Shown piece by piece: positions 30,452 to 39,698 of a stretch of DNA of 64,000 bases. The notes under the pieces are model-generated. The model saw nothing but the letters and a program-made list of their open reading frames with translations, made no database searches and was not told the origin of the DNA. Location of the stretch: contig NZ_JBFRGR010000006.1 in NCBI RefSeq assembly GCF_052115445.1, positions 124,001 to 188,000 of the forward strand, written 5' to 3'. The position numbers were made by a program, and so were the translations under genes. Every line of letters begins with the position of its first letter. Position 1 is the first letter of the stretch. This DNA is from Paenibacillus_E sp052115445 (GTDB taxonomy: Bacteria; Bacillota; Bacilli; Paenibacillales; NBRC-103111).

Positions 30452-33046
30452 TTAAGACAAGGTGCTCGTAACGAGGGAGAGTTCAAACGAATGCGCAAAG
30501 TTGGTTGAGATCGGACGCACACGAATCGAGAAGTGAGGTCCATGAATAAGATGGGATGGAATGGTTGCTTGGAAGCGCTGCGATTGCTCAATAAGTTCCC
30601 CGATTGGAGCCATGAGGATGATTTTCTGCTCCCACGTTTCGCCATTTTCTGCATAATAAATGACTTCAACTGCCGTATCCTGCGGCCAAATAGGGCCGAA
30701 ATGGATTTGCGCCGTAATCTCTTTCGTTGATGGGAGAATCTCGTCTAAGGGAACGTCAGAAGTCGATTTATCGGCATGATCATCAATATTCATTATTCTT
30801 ACCTGATGCCAATTGCTGCGGATAAACTGCTTGTAGTCGGCAACTTTGGTAGCCACATCATAATTGTCCGCGACAAACAGACGAGCACGTTTGGCTGTTG
30901 GTACATACGAAAGATTCGTGTAGTCCTGCACCATTCGGTGCGTATTATAGACGGGGCTGAGCGATTGAACAGACCGCTTCATGCGTCCAATCCATTGATG
31001 AGGGATCTCACCCTGATTGTAGTAAAGAGGGATAATCTCATTCTCCAAAAGGTGATAAATCGCTTTCGTATTTTCTTTTTCCTGTGCGGCCCAGTCCGCG
31101 GCTCCCGTGGATCCGATAGCCCAACCATTCATACCGTTGTAGCCTTCCTCCCACCAGCCGTCCAGCACGCTGAAATTAAGAACGCCGTTCATGGCAGCTT
31201 TCTGGCCGCTAGTTCCGCTAGCCTCAAGGGGTCTGCGAGGGTTGTTTAGCCATACGTCGACGCCTTGAACGAGATAGCGAGCCATGTTGATATCATAATT
31301 CTCGAGAATAACGACTTTACCGAGAAACTCTTTTAATTGAGAGATGCGGTAAATTTCTCGGATGAGATCTTGGCCTGGGTAATCAGCAGGGTGGGCTTTC
31401 CCAGCAAATATAAATTGCACGGGTCTCTCAGGATTATTAATTAATTTCTTGAGCCGATACAAATCATTGAAAATCATATTGGCCCGTTTGTAAGTAGCGA
31501 AGCGTCTGGCGAACCCAACTGTAAGGGCTTTAGGATTTAAATAGTGCCTAACTTCTTCAATCCGTTCTTCGGATTCCCCGTTACGTTTGCGTTGCTCCAT
31601 GAGACTATTGCGAGCATAACGTACCAGATCATCTTTCAAATGCTGATGAACCTTCCAAATGGATTCATCGGGAATGACCTCAATTTGCGCCCATTGATGC
31701 TCGTTGGACTGCTTTGCTCGCCATGTGCCGGGGAGGAATCGATCGAAGAGCTCCTTCCAAGCAGGGGCGGTCCAAGTATCCAGGTGGACACCGTTCGTGA
31801 TAGAGCTGATCGGCACCTCGCTGGCATCGATATGACCATGGAATTCCTTGAACATTTCGCGTGAAACTTGCCCATGCAGCTTGCTGACGCCATTGCGCAA
31901 CCCCGCTGTATTCATCGCTAGATGTGTCATATTGAATTGACCGGACTTATGATCAAGCCCTAATGAAATAATGCTTTGTTTATGCTTAGGCAGCTCGCTG
32001 AAAAGGTGACCGAGATAGTGTTCCACCATCCCGACGGAGAACGTATCATGACCTGCTGGAACAGGTGTATGGGTCGTGAAAACGGTGGCGGAGCGCACGG
32101 TCTCTACAGCTACATGAAAAGGAAGGCCCATGTGAAGCAATTCCTTCAACCGTTCTAACGTGAGGAAAGCCGCGTGACCTTCATTAATGTGGTACACATT
32201 CGGGTAAATACCGAGTGCACGCAGCACTTTGACACCACCGATTCCCAGTACCATTTCCTGGGCGATCCGCATATCTTGATTCCCGCCATACAGCTGTGCG
32301 GTCAACTCTTTATCTGCGTCTTGATTGGCTTCATGATCGGTATCCAGCAAAAAGACCAGATTGCGTCCTACCTTAGCAGCCCAAACCAAGACGGTGATCG
32401 TACGACCAGAGATATCAAGTGAAACTGTGAGCTGCTGGCCATTTTGAAGTACCGGACGAATCGGTAATTGCTCAAAATCATAGGGGAATAATTCACTTTG
32501 CTGACTGCCGCTCGCATCAATCTTTTGCGTGAAATAGCCTTTTTTATAGAGTAGGCCCACGCCTGCAAGTGGTATTCCGAGGTCACTGGACGATTTGATA
32601 TGATCGCCGGCAAGAATGCCGAGCCCGCCTGAATAAATCGGAAGCGATTCATGAAAACCAAATTCAGCAGAGAAATAAGCAATTTGCACATTTTCTTCGT
32701 CGGCATAGTTAGTTGAATACCAACTGGGTTCATTCAAATACGTATCAAATCTTTGCATGACTTGGCGATAACGCTCGACAAAATCAGTGTTCTGGCTTAA
32801 GGCTTCAAGCTGGGGTTCCTCTAGCTCATGAAGAAGTCGAACGGGATTGTGACCGAGGGCTTTCCAGCGGCCAGGGTCGATGCTTTCAAAAAGCTGCAGA
32901 GCATCATGGTTCCAGCTGAACCATAAATTAAAAGCCAGCTCGCGAAGTCGTTCAATCGCCTGCGGTAAACCTTTCGCCTCTTGGGGGTCGGCTGCTATCA
33001 TATCTGAATATTCTCTCCCTTTATAAACATGATCGTAATTACCCAT
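30452..33046 (-). CDS. glgP: Alpha-glucan (glycogen/maltodextrin) phosphorylase
   Basis: The enzyme of about 864 residues releases glucose-1-phosphate from alpha-1,4-glucans with pyridoxal phosphate. The cofactor lysine sits in EASGTSGQKAAMNGVLN (about 600). The N terminus (ELAFNLWFSWNHDALQLF), IAYFSAEFGFHESLPIYSGG and NEGHAAFLTLERL are typical of the shorter bacterial GlgP type. ATG 33046 begins one base after the ylbJ stop, suggesting coupling. Alternatives are ATG 33073 and a downstream ATG behind AAAGGGAGAG. No glycogen synthesis genes are adjacent. Repeat copy B abuts the stop codon. Confidence 0.92.
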   Translation of the reverse strand: MGNYDHVYKGREYSDMIAADPQEAKGLPQAIERLRELAFNLWFSWNHDALQLFESIDPGRWKALGHNPVRLLHELEEPQLEALSQNTDFVERYRQVMQRFDTYLNEPSWYSTNYADEENVQIAYFSAEFGFHESLPIYSGGLGILAGDHIKSSSDLGIPLAGVGLLYKKGYFTQKIDASGSQQSELFPYDFEQLPIRPVLQNGQQLTVSLDISGRTITVLVWAAKVGRNLVFLLDTDHEANQDADKELTAQLYGGNQDMRIAQEMVLGIGGVKVLRALGIYPNVYHINEGHAAFLTLERLKELLHMGLPFHVAVETVRSATVFTTHTPVPAGHDTFSVGMVEHYLGHLFSELPKHKQSIISLGLDHKSGQFNMTHLAMNTAGLRNGVSKLHGQVSREMFKEFHGHIDASEVPISSITNGVHLDTWTAPAWKELFDRFLPGTWRAKQSNEHQWAQIEVIPDESIWKVHQHLKDDLVRYARNSLMEQRKRNGESEERIEEVRHYLNPKALTVGFARRFATYKRANMIFNDLYRLKKLINNPERPVQFIFAGKAHPADYPGQDLIREIYRISQLKEFLGKVVILENYDINMARYLVQGVDVWLNNPRRPLEASGTSGQKAAMNGVLNFSVLDGWWEEGYNGMNGWAIGSTGAADWAAQEKENTKAIYHLLENEIIPLYYNQGEIPHQWIGRMKRSVQSLSPVYNTHRMVQDYTNLSYVPTAKRARLFVADNYDVATKVADYKQFIRSNWHQVRIMNIDDHADKSTSDVPLDEILPSTKEITAQIHFGPIWPQDTAVEVIYYAENGETWEQKIILMAPIGELIEQSQRFQATIPSHLIHGPHFSIRVRPISTNFAHSFELSLVTSTLS

Positions 33047-33047
33047 A

Positions 33048-34286
33048 TTATCTTGTTCCACCAACCTTTTCATACACCAGTCTAAGTAAGGAATATGCGA
33101 GGAAGAGACTCATGATGACAGCAAAAGCACCAACAAAGACCATCGCACTTATCGGGAAAATAAGCTTTAGATAGCTAATAACGGGTGAATTCGCCTCATA
33201 GTACGGCATGAATACAGCCTGGGGACTTCGAAATCGCTGCATAGGCTCCCAAATCAGGAGAACAATAGCAGCAGAGAGTATGCCGTGAAGGAGGCGGGCA
33301 AAAAGGAACGGGAGATAGCGCATGTTGGTATGGCTTAATAAGCTGACAATTTGAGCATGCACGGACATGCCGGCCCAGGAGAGGATAAAGGCGCCTATCG
33401 CGACTTTACTGGAAAGGGCAATCGAAGCAGGGGCACCACCTGCAGCTTTAGCACCCAGTGTGACTTCGAATAACCCATTCATGACGGCTTGCGAGAGCTC
33501 GTGAGGCAACCCTGTGATGGATAAGAGGGATGTAATTAACAGATAGAACACATTCATAACCTGGGCAGAAGTAAGCACCTCTAGAACGACAGAGAAGAAG
33601 ACAACAAGTCCACCTACAACGAACATCAAGCGGAGAGAGTGGAGAATCGACTCACTTAATAAAGTACCTAAAGATCTTCCATCCCGTAATCTCGCGCTAT
33701 GCATTGTTTGGAAGGCTTGTTTCCATATAGAGCCCCTCTCCCTAGGTGGCCCAGGAGTAGGTAAGGCTTTCCTGCCATGAAACCGCATGATGAGGCCAAT
33801 CATGAACGAGCCTCCATAGTGGGCAATGGCCAAAATAAAGGCTAAGGTGGCATCGTGGAAAAAGCCAATCGATACGGCTCCGATTAGAAATATCGGATCC
33901 GAGCTCGTTGTGAAGGCAACAAGCCGTTCGCCTTCTTCCCGGTTGACCAGCTTCTGTTCCCAGAGCTGAGCAGTTAACTTAGCCGCTACGGGATATCCCG
34001 CGGCAAAACCCATCGCCATCACGAATCCGCCTATCCCAGGGATACGGAAGACGGGACGCATCATCGGATCAAGCAGTGTACCGAAGAAATGAACGATCCC
34101 GAAGCCGAGCATAATTTCGGAGATAACGAAGAAGGGAAACAGGGCTGGGAAGAGCACATCCCACCAAATAGCAACACCGCGTAAAGCGGCTTGAAAACCG
34201 TCATGCGGGAATAGAACCAAGCATACAATGATGCCTATAATAACAAATGACATAAGCAAGGCTGNGGTGAAGTTTTGTTTCGGCAT
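33048..34286 (-). CDS. ylbJ: Sporulation integral membrane protein YlbJ
   Basis: The polytopic membrane protein of about 412 residues matches YlbJ, required for spore cortex formation under SigE control in B. subtilis. Family stretches: GVAIWWDVLFPALFPFFVISEIMLGFGI split over two helices, GFVMAMGFAAGYPVAAKLTAQLWE, FTTSSDPIFLIGAVSIGFF and GAFILSWAGMSVHAQI. Both halves have Gate-like repeats. ATG 34286 follows AGAGGAGGT; a TTG at 34313 lies before that site and is not used. Base 34265 is N in the N-terminal region. It is coupled to glgP, an unexpected operon partner. Confidence 0.9.
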   Translation of the reverse strand: MPKQNFTXALLMSFVIIGIIVCLVLFPHDGFQAALRGVAIWWDVLFPALFPFFVISEIMLGFGIVHFFGTLLDPMMRPVFRIPGIGGFVMAMGFAAGYPVAAKLTAQLWEQKLVNREEGERLVAFTTSSDPIFLIGAVSIGFFHDATLAFILAIAHYGGSFMIGLIMRFHGRKALPTPGPPRERGSIWKQAFQTMHSARLRDGRSLGTLLSESILHSLRLMFVVGGLVVFFSVVLEVLTSAQVMNVFYLLITSLLSITGLPHELSQAVMNGLFEVTLGAKAAGGAPASIALSSKVAIGAFILSWAGMSVHAQIVSLLSHTNMRYLPFLFARLLHGILSAAIVLLIWEPMQRFRSPQAVFMPYYEANSPVISYLKLIFPISAMVFVGAFAVIMSLFLAYSLLRLVYEKVGGTR

Positions 34287-34495
34287 AGATCGTAGATACC
34301 TCCTCTTAGTCAACTATATGAATAAGCTTGGACATACATACCGTCCCGAATTTCATGAAATAGTAGATAGATAAGCGCCTATGTCCAAGTAGGACTGTAT
34401 AGTCGTTTAATTTGGTTCTTGGGACTGTTCAGTCCTTGTTTTTATGGTAAAATAGAACTAGTAAAACTAAAATCCATACGTCGGGAGTGATTCAA

Positions 34496-34594
34496 ATGAC
34501 AGGTGTCATTGCCGGATTGGTTGTCTGTATGTTCGTGTTTGTCATTCGAGAAACGCTCATGCACGCAGGGGACGAGGATTTAGAGAACTATTGA
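34496..34594 (+). CDS. Small single-pass membrane peptide, 32 aa
   Basis: ATG 34496 to TGA 34594 encodes MTGVIAGLVVCMFVFVIRET followed by LMHAGDEDLENY. One transmembrane helix (3-18) precedes an acidic tail. GGGAGTGA at 34483-34490 is a good ribosome site and TAAAAT at 34448-34453 could be a -10 box. The gene is divergent from ylbJ and 24 bases before the globin gene, so the two may be co-transcribed. I do not recognise the family. Confidence 0.55.
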   Translation: MTGVIAGLVVCMFVFVIRETLMHAGDEDLENY

Positions 34595-34618
34595 ATACGA
34601 ATTGCGAGGTTTCTTGGT

Positions 34619-35011
34619 ATGTCAGAGAGCAAAAACAGAACCATATTTGAGTTAATGGGGGGGGCGGAGACGGTAAGTCGTTTGGTAGAGGCCTTCTATC
34701 CGAAAGTACAGCAGCATCCGTTACTTTCGCCGCTTTTTCCTGCTAACATAGACCCAGTTATAGAGAAACAGACGTTGTTTCTAACCCAATTTTTCGGTGG
34801 CCCAACCTTGTACTCCGATCGCCACGGTCATCCGATGATGCGAGCTAGGCATATGCCTTTTCCGATTACAAGAGAGCGTGCGGATGCATGGTTAGCTTGT
34901 ATGACAGAAGCGATGGCTGACATCGGCATGCCGGATGATTTACAGGATTTTCTAATAGAACGGCTTAGAGGTTCTGCTTATCATTTCATCAACACACCTG
35001 AGGAAGATTAG
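34619..35011 (+). CDS. Truncated hemoglobin, group II
   Basis: The 130-residue protein is a group II truncated globin like B. subtilis YjbI (HbO). TIFELMGGAETVSRLVEAFY contains the B10-type Tyr. FFGGPTLYSDRHGHPMMRARHMPFPI carries the proximal His of the RARH motif, and DAWLACM carries the conserved Trp at G8. Such globins bind O2 or NO and are tied to oxidative or nitrosative stress. The ATG follows GAGG. The short membrane peptide gene lies immediately upstream. Confidence 0.92.
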   Translation: MSESKNRTIFELMGGAETVSRLVEAFYPKVQQHPLLSPLFPANIDPVIEKQTLFLTQFFGGPTLYSDRHGHPMMRARHMPFPITRERADAWLACMTEAMADIGMPDDLQDFLIERLRGSAYHFINTPEED

Positions 35012-35063
35012 TCCATTCTTCCCATACAATATTTATTACTTAGGGAAAAAGGCGGGATATCAA

Positions 35064-35765
35064 GTGGTCGAACCCTTATATGAGATCTCAGTAACATGCA
35101 CTTACTGTACAAATACGTTCAAGTCGAAGAAGGTTCGACCTAGCTTCAAGAAAGCAAGTAAATCGGATTCAGATTTCTGTATTCACTATAAGGATGTTAA
35201 TCCCGATTACTACGTTGTACGGATCTGTCCTTTCTGCGGGTACGCACATACGGAGAACTTCTCGGATAAATGGACTCCGGGAGAACGAGCTATGTTCCAT
35301 GAAAAAGTAGCTCAGAACTGGTCAATGCGGGATTATTGCAAAGAGAGAACGTGGGAAGATTCCCTGCAGTGCTTTAAGCTAGCGCTGCTAAGTGCGCAAA
35401 TTAAAAACGAGAAGTCACGCGTGGTTGCTGGATTATTGCATCATTTGGCTTGGCTTTACCGGATTAAAGGTGACTGGGAGCAAGAAGAACGTTTCCTCTC
35501 ATTTGCACTAGATGCGTATGTGAATGTGTTCGAAACGGAAGGTATGGATTTAAATAATGCGAAGCTTATGTATTTAATGGGCGAGTTGAACCGGAGATTA
35601 AAACGTTTTCCCGATGCGGTTAAATGGTTTTCACGGATTATTAATGATCGTAAAATTATGGACGCCGGGATGATTAGGGCTAGTCGCGAACAATGGGTGA
35701 CAACGCGAGAAGATATGCTTGCTATGCGTCTAGAACTGCCGGATGAGATGAAACAAGCTACGTAA
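35064..35765 (+). CDS. DUF2225 protein with zinc-binding cysteines
   Basis: The 233-residue protein starts at GTG behind GGCGGG. Its N-terminal domain has two Cys pairs, VTCTYCTNTF (about 11-14) and RICPFCGYAHTENF (about 54-57), with an FCIHY between them, which suggests a zinc ribbon. The rest is helical with TPR-like pairs (about 95-215: CFKLALLSAQIKN, AGLLHHLAWLYRIKGDWEQE, AKLMYLMGELNRRLKRFPDA). The DUF2225 family is common in Firmicutes and has no known function. A bidirectional terminator separates it from the convergent cyclase gene. Confidence 0.82.
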   Translation: MVEPLYEISVTCTYCTNTFKSKKVRPSFKKASKSDSDFCIHYKDVNPDYYVVRICPFCGYAHTENFSDKWTPGERAMFHEKVAQNWSMRDYCKERTWEDSLQCFKLALLSAQIKNEKSRVVAGLLHHLAWLYRIKGDWEQEERFLSFALDAYVNVFETEGMDLNNAKLMYLMGELNRRLKRFPDAVKWFSRIINDRKIMDAGMIRASREQWVTTREDMLAMRLELPDEMKQAT

Positions 35766-35790
35766 ATAAACAATAGATCGGCATTCAAAT

Positions 35791-35846
35791 AAAATGAACG
35801 CTTAGCCATGACACGGTATCTAACCGGATGGTTAAGCGTTCATTTT
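35791..35846. terminator. Bidirectional terminator
   Basis: AAAATGAACGCTTA (35791-35804) pairs with TAAGCGTTCATTTT (35833-35846). It overlaps the end of the minus-strand cyclase gene. Confidence 0.75.
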
Positions 35847-36941
35847 TTGTGCGATTCCTTGTGGATGCTTGAATAGTGTGGGACGGTTTTTGCCAGTATG
35901 CTTGGATTGATAGAGGGCGTGATCGGCTTCCGAGATCAGTGTTTTAAGATCCATGTGTGGAGAGTCAGCCGTTGAGATCCCGATAGAAATAGAGATGGGA
36001 GCCGCTTCCAAGCCGTTCTTTTTGTAGAGAAATAATTCCGCAATGGAGGTGCATAAGGTTTGGCCGTAGTTAAGGACTCGAATAGGGTCTGTTTCCGTAC
36101 AGAGCAGAATAAATTCTTCTCCCCCATACCTCGCCAGGTAATCTTGCTCTTGAATCAAATGACGAAGAACAGAGCTTACTTCTTGGAGTAATTGATCGCC
36201 TTCTAAATGTCCGAATCGATCGTTATACAGCTTGAAATTATCGAGATCAATCATCATGATAGATACTTTACGCTTATGTAAGGTACTTTGAGCGATAGGC
36301 ATAAAGCTTCTTAAGTTGGGCAGTTTGGTCAAACCATCTTGATTCGCTTGCATTTCAAGCTTGCGCTGCAATCGCCAATTGTTGTTCTCGTCATTCACCA
36401 TAATGATGATCATGAAGAGGGTGGCGGAGGTAATGCCAAACATGAACAATTGATCAAGGGTATAGGACCAAGATAAGCTGCGTTCCAGGAAGCTATGGGT
36501 AAGTATACGCATAATGAAAACGAAACCACATATTTGTAGCGAGAGTCGAATAGGTATGTCCAAGAAGCCATTGCGGTATTCTTTGTTATGGAAAAAGGAG
36601 CTAATGAAGGCTGGGGCAATGAGGTCTTGTGCGATGATGAACCAGGCTTGATTTTCTTGTGAAATAATACTAGTACCAGCAGGCAGTATGGTCGAGAAGA
36701 GGGCAACAGGTAATCCGTATCGCAATCCGGCCATGAAGATGGGTAACGAGCGTAGATCGATTAAGCCGAATGCCTCAGGAAGTGGAACCAGCATCATGAT
36801 GATGCTGGCTAACCCTGTAAGCAAGGAGGCGAATAGATGTTCATGCGAATCAATTAACATCTTGCTATGAACTTTCAAGGCTAAATAATTTAAGGTAACT
36901 AATGTACATGCGCTTGTCAAAGGAATGAGGTACTCATTCAT
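35832..36941 (-). CDS. Membrane diguanylate cyclase (GGDEF)
   Basis: The 369-residue protein has six hydrophobic segments in residues 1-180 resembling the 5TM receptor (LytS-YhcK) type, with GLRYGLPVALFSTILPAG. Then comes a GGDEF domain: DGLTKLPNLRSF, MIDLDNFKLYNDRFGHLEGD, and ARYGGEEFILL with an intact GGEEF active site. No RxxD inhibitory motif is obvious. It would make c-di-GMP from GTP in response to an unknown membrane signal. The PilZ protein at 29474 and the chemotaxis receptor at 39699 are nearby candidates for the same behaviour circuit. Confidence 0.9.
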   Translation of the reverse strand: MNEYLIPLTSACTLVTLNYLALKVHSKMLIDSHEHLFASLLTGLASIIMMLVPLPEAFGLIDLRSLPIFMAGLRYGLPVALFSTILPAGTSIISQENQAWFIIAQDLIAPAFISSFFHNKEYRNGFLDIPIRLSLQICGFVFIMRILTHSFLERSLSWSYTLDQLFMFGITSATLFMIIIMVNDENNNWRLQRKLEMQANQDGLTKLPNLRSFMPIAQSTLHKRKVSIMMIDLDNFKLYNDRFGHLEGDQLLQEVSSVLRHLIQEQDYLARYGGEEFILLCTETDPIRVLNYGQTLCTSIAELFLYKKNGLEAAPISISIGISTADSPHMDLKTLISEADHALYQSKHTGKNRPTLFKHPQGIAQKMNA

Positions 36942-36968
36942 AAAGGTTCGTTTGCTCCTTGCAATGAA

Positions 36969-37214
36969 CTATGAATTATGTTTATTTCGTACCGCGGTGT
37001 CCGCTAGTAAATAATCGCGATCTGTATCCACAAGCGTCAACTTGTTATGACAACAAGGGAAGACAAGCAGTTTCTTTTTCCCCTCGTGTATGGACTCGAG
37101 CTCATGAATTTTGAGCGGCAGCAAGACATTTGAGCTTAGACAGAACGGACATTGGGCCACATAAATGTCCTTCATGATGATGTCGTAAGGCCAAGTGTTA
37201 GCAAAAGGTATCAA
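36969..37214 (-). CDS. Hypothetical protein with CPFC and CCH motifs
   Basis: This 81-residue frame contains AQCPFCLSSNVLLPL (about 20-34) and LVFPCCHNKL (about 49-58), a possible four-ligand zinc site. I do not recognise it. The TTG at 37214 has no clear ribosome site; ATG 37175 would give 68 residues and retain the Cys motifs. It begins 3 bases after the yycC stop, so coupling with yycC would explain the weak signal. Confidence 0.5.
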   Translation of the reverse strand: MIPFANTWPYDIIMKDIYVAQCPFCLSSNVLLPLKIHELESIHEGKKKLLVFPCCHNKLTLVDTDRDYLLADTAVRNKHNS

Positions 37215-37217
37215 GGG

Positions 37218-37382
37218 TTACTTCGATTCCGATTCGCTCGTGTCTGACGATGTGCTTTTCGCGAGCTCTGCTAATTTCTGAAGAAGAATATGTTGTGGCA
37301 TATGCATGAGATGTTCTAATGGTACTTTAAGCTGCTCCGCTAACTTAACAGCTGTTTCAGGAGAAATTTGTAACGGTTTCAT
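37218..37382 (-). CDS. yycC: YycC-family small protein
   Basis: The 54-residue protein reads MKPLQISPETAVKLAEQLKV and continues PLEHLMHMPQHILLQKLAEL, a close match to the YycC family found in spore-forming Firmicutes. It is two amphipathic helices with a Ser/Glu-rich tail. The function is unknown. GGGTGAT lies upstream of the ATG. The CPFC protein follows directly. Confidence 0.8.
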   Translation of the reverse strand: MKPLQISPETAVKLAEQLKVPLEHLMHMPQHILLQKLAELAKSTSSDTSESESK

Positions 37383-37538
37383 AATTTAGAAATCACCCAT
37401 CCTGTTCCGATTTAGTCCGAAGGAACTATACATAATTGAATCATACTTTTTGAAGAGAAGCAATGAGGAAGATGCGGATAGTTGGCGAATGCCTGGTGGA
37501 TATGATTTAATTAAAAGTGGAAAGGAAAGGTGATCGCA

Positions 37539-39347
37539 TTGTTAACATTACCTCTTAATCAAACATGGAATCTTGAAACATTTTTCCCTGGAGGAAGTGA
37601 TTCTCCTGCATTCGCTGCACATCTAAAGAAGCTTCAGGAGTCCATTGCATCTTTTCAAGAGCAAGTACGTCGTACAGCTTCTNCGCAAAGCGTAGAGGAT
37701 ACCTCGTCGCTGGCCCAATTGATTGAATTGCTTCAGCATAATGTGATGCATATTCACGAGGCAGATTCTTTCGTAGGCTGTTTGCAAGCAGACAATCAGA
37801 AAGATAAGAAAGCACCTGTGTTAAGCGGACAAGTGAAAAGCTTATATGCGGAGCATTTATCTTCCCTTACGCATTTTGATCAGATTCTGACTGGAGTTCC
37901 AGATCAGGTTTGGGCAGCCGTATTGCAACAAGAGCCCTTTCAAGCCATTGCCTTTTCGCTTGATGAACGTCGCGCACTGGCTAAGGAGAAACTGCCGCCT
38001 GAGCAAGAAGCTTTAATTAATGATTTAGCCGTTGACGGCTATCATGGGTGGAGCGATTTGTATAATTCAACCGTGGGTCAATTCAGTATGACTGTTGAAG
38101 TTGACGGTAAGCAGGTTGAATTATCCGCAGGTCAAGCTTTTAATAAGCTGCATACTGAGAATCGTGAGGAACGTTTAGACTTATTTGATAAATGGGAACA
38201 AGCATGGACGGATAAAGAAGAATATTGTGCAGAAGCATTAAATCACTTGGCTGGCTTCCGTCTTCAAGTTTATAAGGCAAGAGGCTGGAAAAGCATACAT
38301 AAAGAACCACTAGCCATCAATCGTATGGAAGAAAAAACATTGAACGTGATGTGGGACGTTATTGACCGTAATAAAGGTCTTTTCGTGGATTATCTAAATC
38401 GAAAAGCGAAGCTGCTAGGCGTTGACAAGCTGGCATGGGTTGACGTGGATGCGCCGCTAGGCGATTCATCCAAGAAGATTTCTTACGACGAGGGTGCGAG
38501 TCTGATCATTGATCAGTTCAAACGGTTTAGTCCGAAGCTTGCTGCCTTCTCTGAGGAAGCTTTCGAGAAGCGCTGGATCGAAGCGGAGGATCGCCCTGGC
38601 AAGCGCCCTGGCGGCTTCTGTACCTCATTCCCGCTAGCGGGTGAGACTCGGATCTTCATGACGTACGGCGGGACGCTGAATAACGTCTCTACGCTCGCTC
38701 ATGAGCTAGGACATGGTTACCACCAGCATGTGATGACGGATATGCCGGCGCTCGCGCAGGAATATGCGATGAATGTAGCTGAAACAGCTTCTACTTTTGC
38801 TGAAATGATCGTAGCAGATGCGGTCGTGAAGAGTGCGACGTCGGATGATGAACGCATTGTTTTGCTCGAGGATAAAATCCAAAGGGCTATCGCGTTCTTC
38901 ATGAACATTCATGCACGGTTTATTTTTGAAACGAACTTCTATGGGGAACGCAGTCAAGGCTTAGTTAGTGTAGAGCGCCTTAATGAGCTCATGGTCGATG
39001 CACAAAAGCTTGCTTACAAAAATGCCTTGAGCAGCTACCATCCGCATTTTTGGGCAGCTAAACTGCACTTCTATGCGACAGACGTTCCATTCTACAATTT
39101 CCCATATACGTTCGGGTACATGTTCAGTGCTGGTATTTATGCAAGAGCGGTGCAGGAAGGCGCAACTTTCGAAGACAAGTACATCTCCTTGCTTCGCGAT
39201 ACAGGAAGCATGAACGTAGAGGAACTAGCGCAGAAGCATTTAGGTGTAGATCTCACAGAGCCGGATTTCTGGCAAAGTGCTGTCGACATGGCAGCGCAAG
39301 ATGTGAAGCAGTTCATGGAGCTAACCGAATCGAAGATACGGGTGTAA
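37539..39347 (+). CDS. M3-family oligoendopeptidase (PepF-type)
   Basis: The zinc peptidase of about 602 residues has the M3 active site STLAHELGHGYHQHVM (HExxH form HELGH, about 390) and the downstream glutamate in VAETASTFAEMIV. Further family blocks are FCTSFPLAGETRIFMTYGG and FYNFPYTFGYMFSAGIYARA. It degrades short peptides in the cytoplasm. TTG 37539 is preferred because GGAAAGGTGA covers 37524-37533; the GTG at 37530 lies inside that site. Base 37683 is N (one ambiguous codon). It is transcribed alone. Confidence 0.92.
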   Translation: MLTLPLNQTWNLETFFPGGSDSPAFAAHLKKLQESIASFQEQVRRTASXQSVEDTSSLAQLIELLQHNVMHIHEADSFVGCLQADNQKDKKAPVLSGQVKSLYAEHLSSLTHFDQILTGVPDQVWAAVLQQEPFQAIAFSLDERRALAKEKLPPEQEALINDLAVDGYHGWSDLYNSTVGQFSMTVEVDGKQVELSAGQAFNKLHTENREERLDLFDKWEQAWTDKEEYCAEALNHLAGFRLQVYKARGWKSIHKEPLAINRMEEKTLNVMWDVIDRNKGLFVDYLNRKAKLLGVDKLAWVDVDAPLGDSSKKISYDEGASLIIDQFKRFSPKLAAFSEEAFEKRWIEAEDRPGKRPGGFCTSFPLAGETRIFMTYGGTLNNVSTLAHELGHGYHQHVMTDMPALAQEYAMNVAETASTFAEMIVADAVVKSATSDDERIVLLEDKIQRAIAFFMNIHARFIFETNFYGERSQGLVSVERLNELMVDAQKLAYKNALSSYHPHFWAAKLHFYATDVPFYNFPYTFGYMFSAGIYARAVQEGATFEDKYISLLRDTGSMNVEELAQKHLGVDLTEPDFWQSAVDMAAQDVKQFMELTESKIRV

Positions 39348-39698
39348 GTTTGGTTGGTGGCGTTGGTTGACACACTAGGGAGTAGTAGGCAATGGATGAA
39401 CTTTACTGCTGTACTGGAGCCACTAGGGTTCCAATCAAAGTTCTCAAAGCAGTTAGCGATGTCAAAATTCCAAAAGTGCACTTTTGAATGGGTTTTCAGT
39501 TGTTTTATTGGAAATTGATGCAAAAAGGCATCAATTTGGAGGAAATCCAGTGGAGATTGTTGAAAATCGATATAAAGGATGCCTATTTACACGTATTTTC
39601 TAACCTGATAACATAGACGCTCTCGCTGCTTTCTACCTCGTTTCGGATAAATAAACAGCCCCTCAGAGAAGGTATCTGAGGGGCTGTTCTTTTATGTA
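39348..39698 (+). other. Gene-free spacer with two hairpins
   Basis: No gene is supported. AAATTGATGC (39512-39521) pairs perfectly with GCATCAATTT (39528-39537) around AAAAAG, without a T-tract. At the right end AACAGCCCCTCAGA (39654-39667) pairs with TCTGAGGGGCTGTT (39675-39688) followed by CTTTT, a bidirectional terminator for the peptidase and receptor genes. The bases between show nothing recognisable. Confidence 0.6.
39654..39692. terminator. Bidirectional terminator between the M3 peptidase and chemotaxis receptor genes
   Basis: A 14-bp perfect stem with a 7-base loop is followed by CTTTT. The minus-strand receptor ends 7 bases away. Confidence 0.85.
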
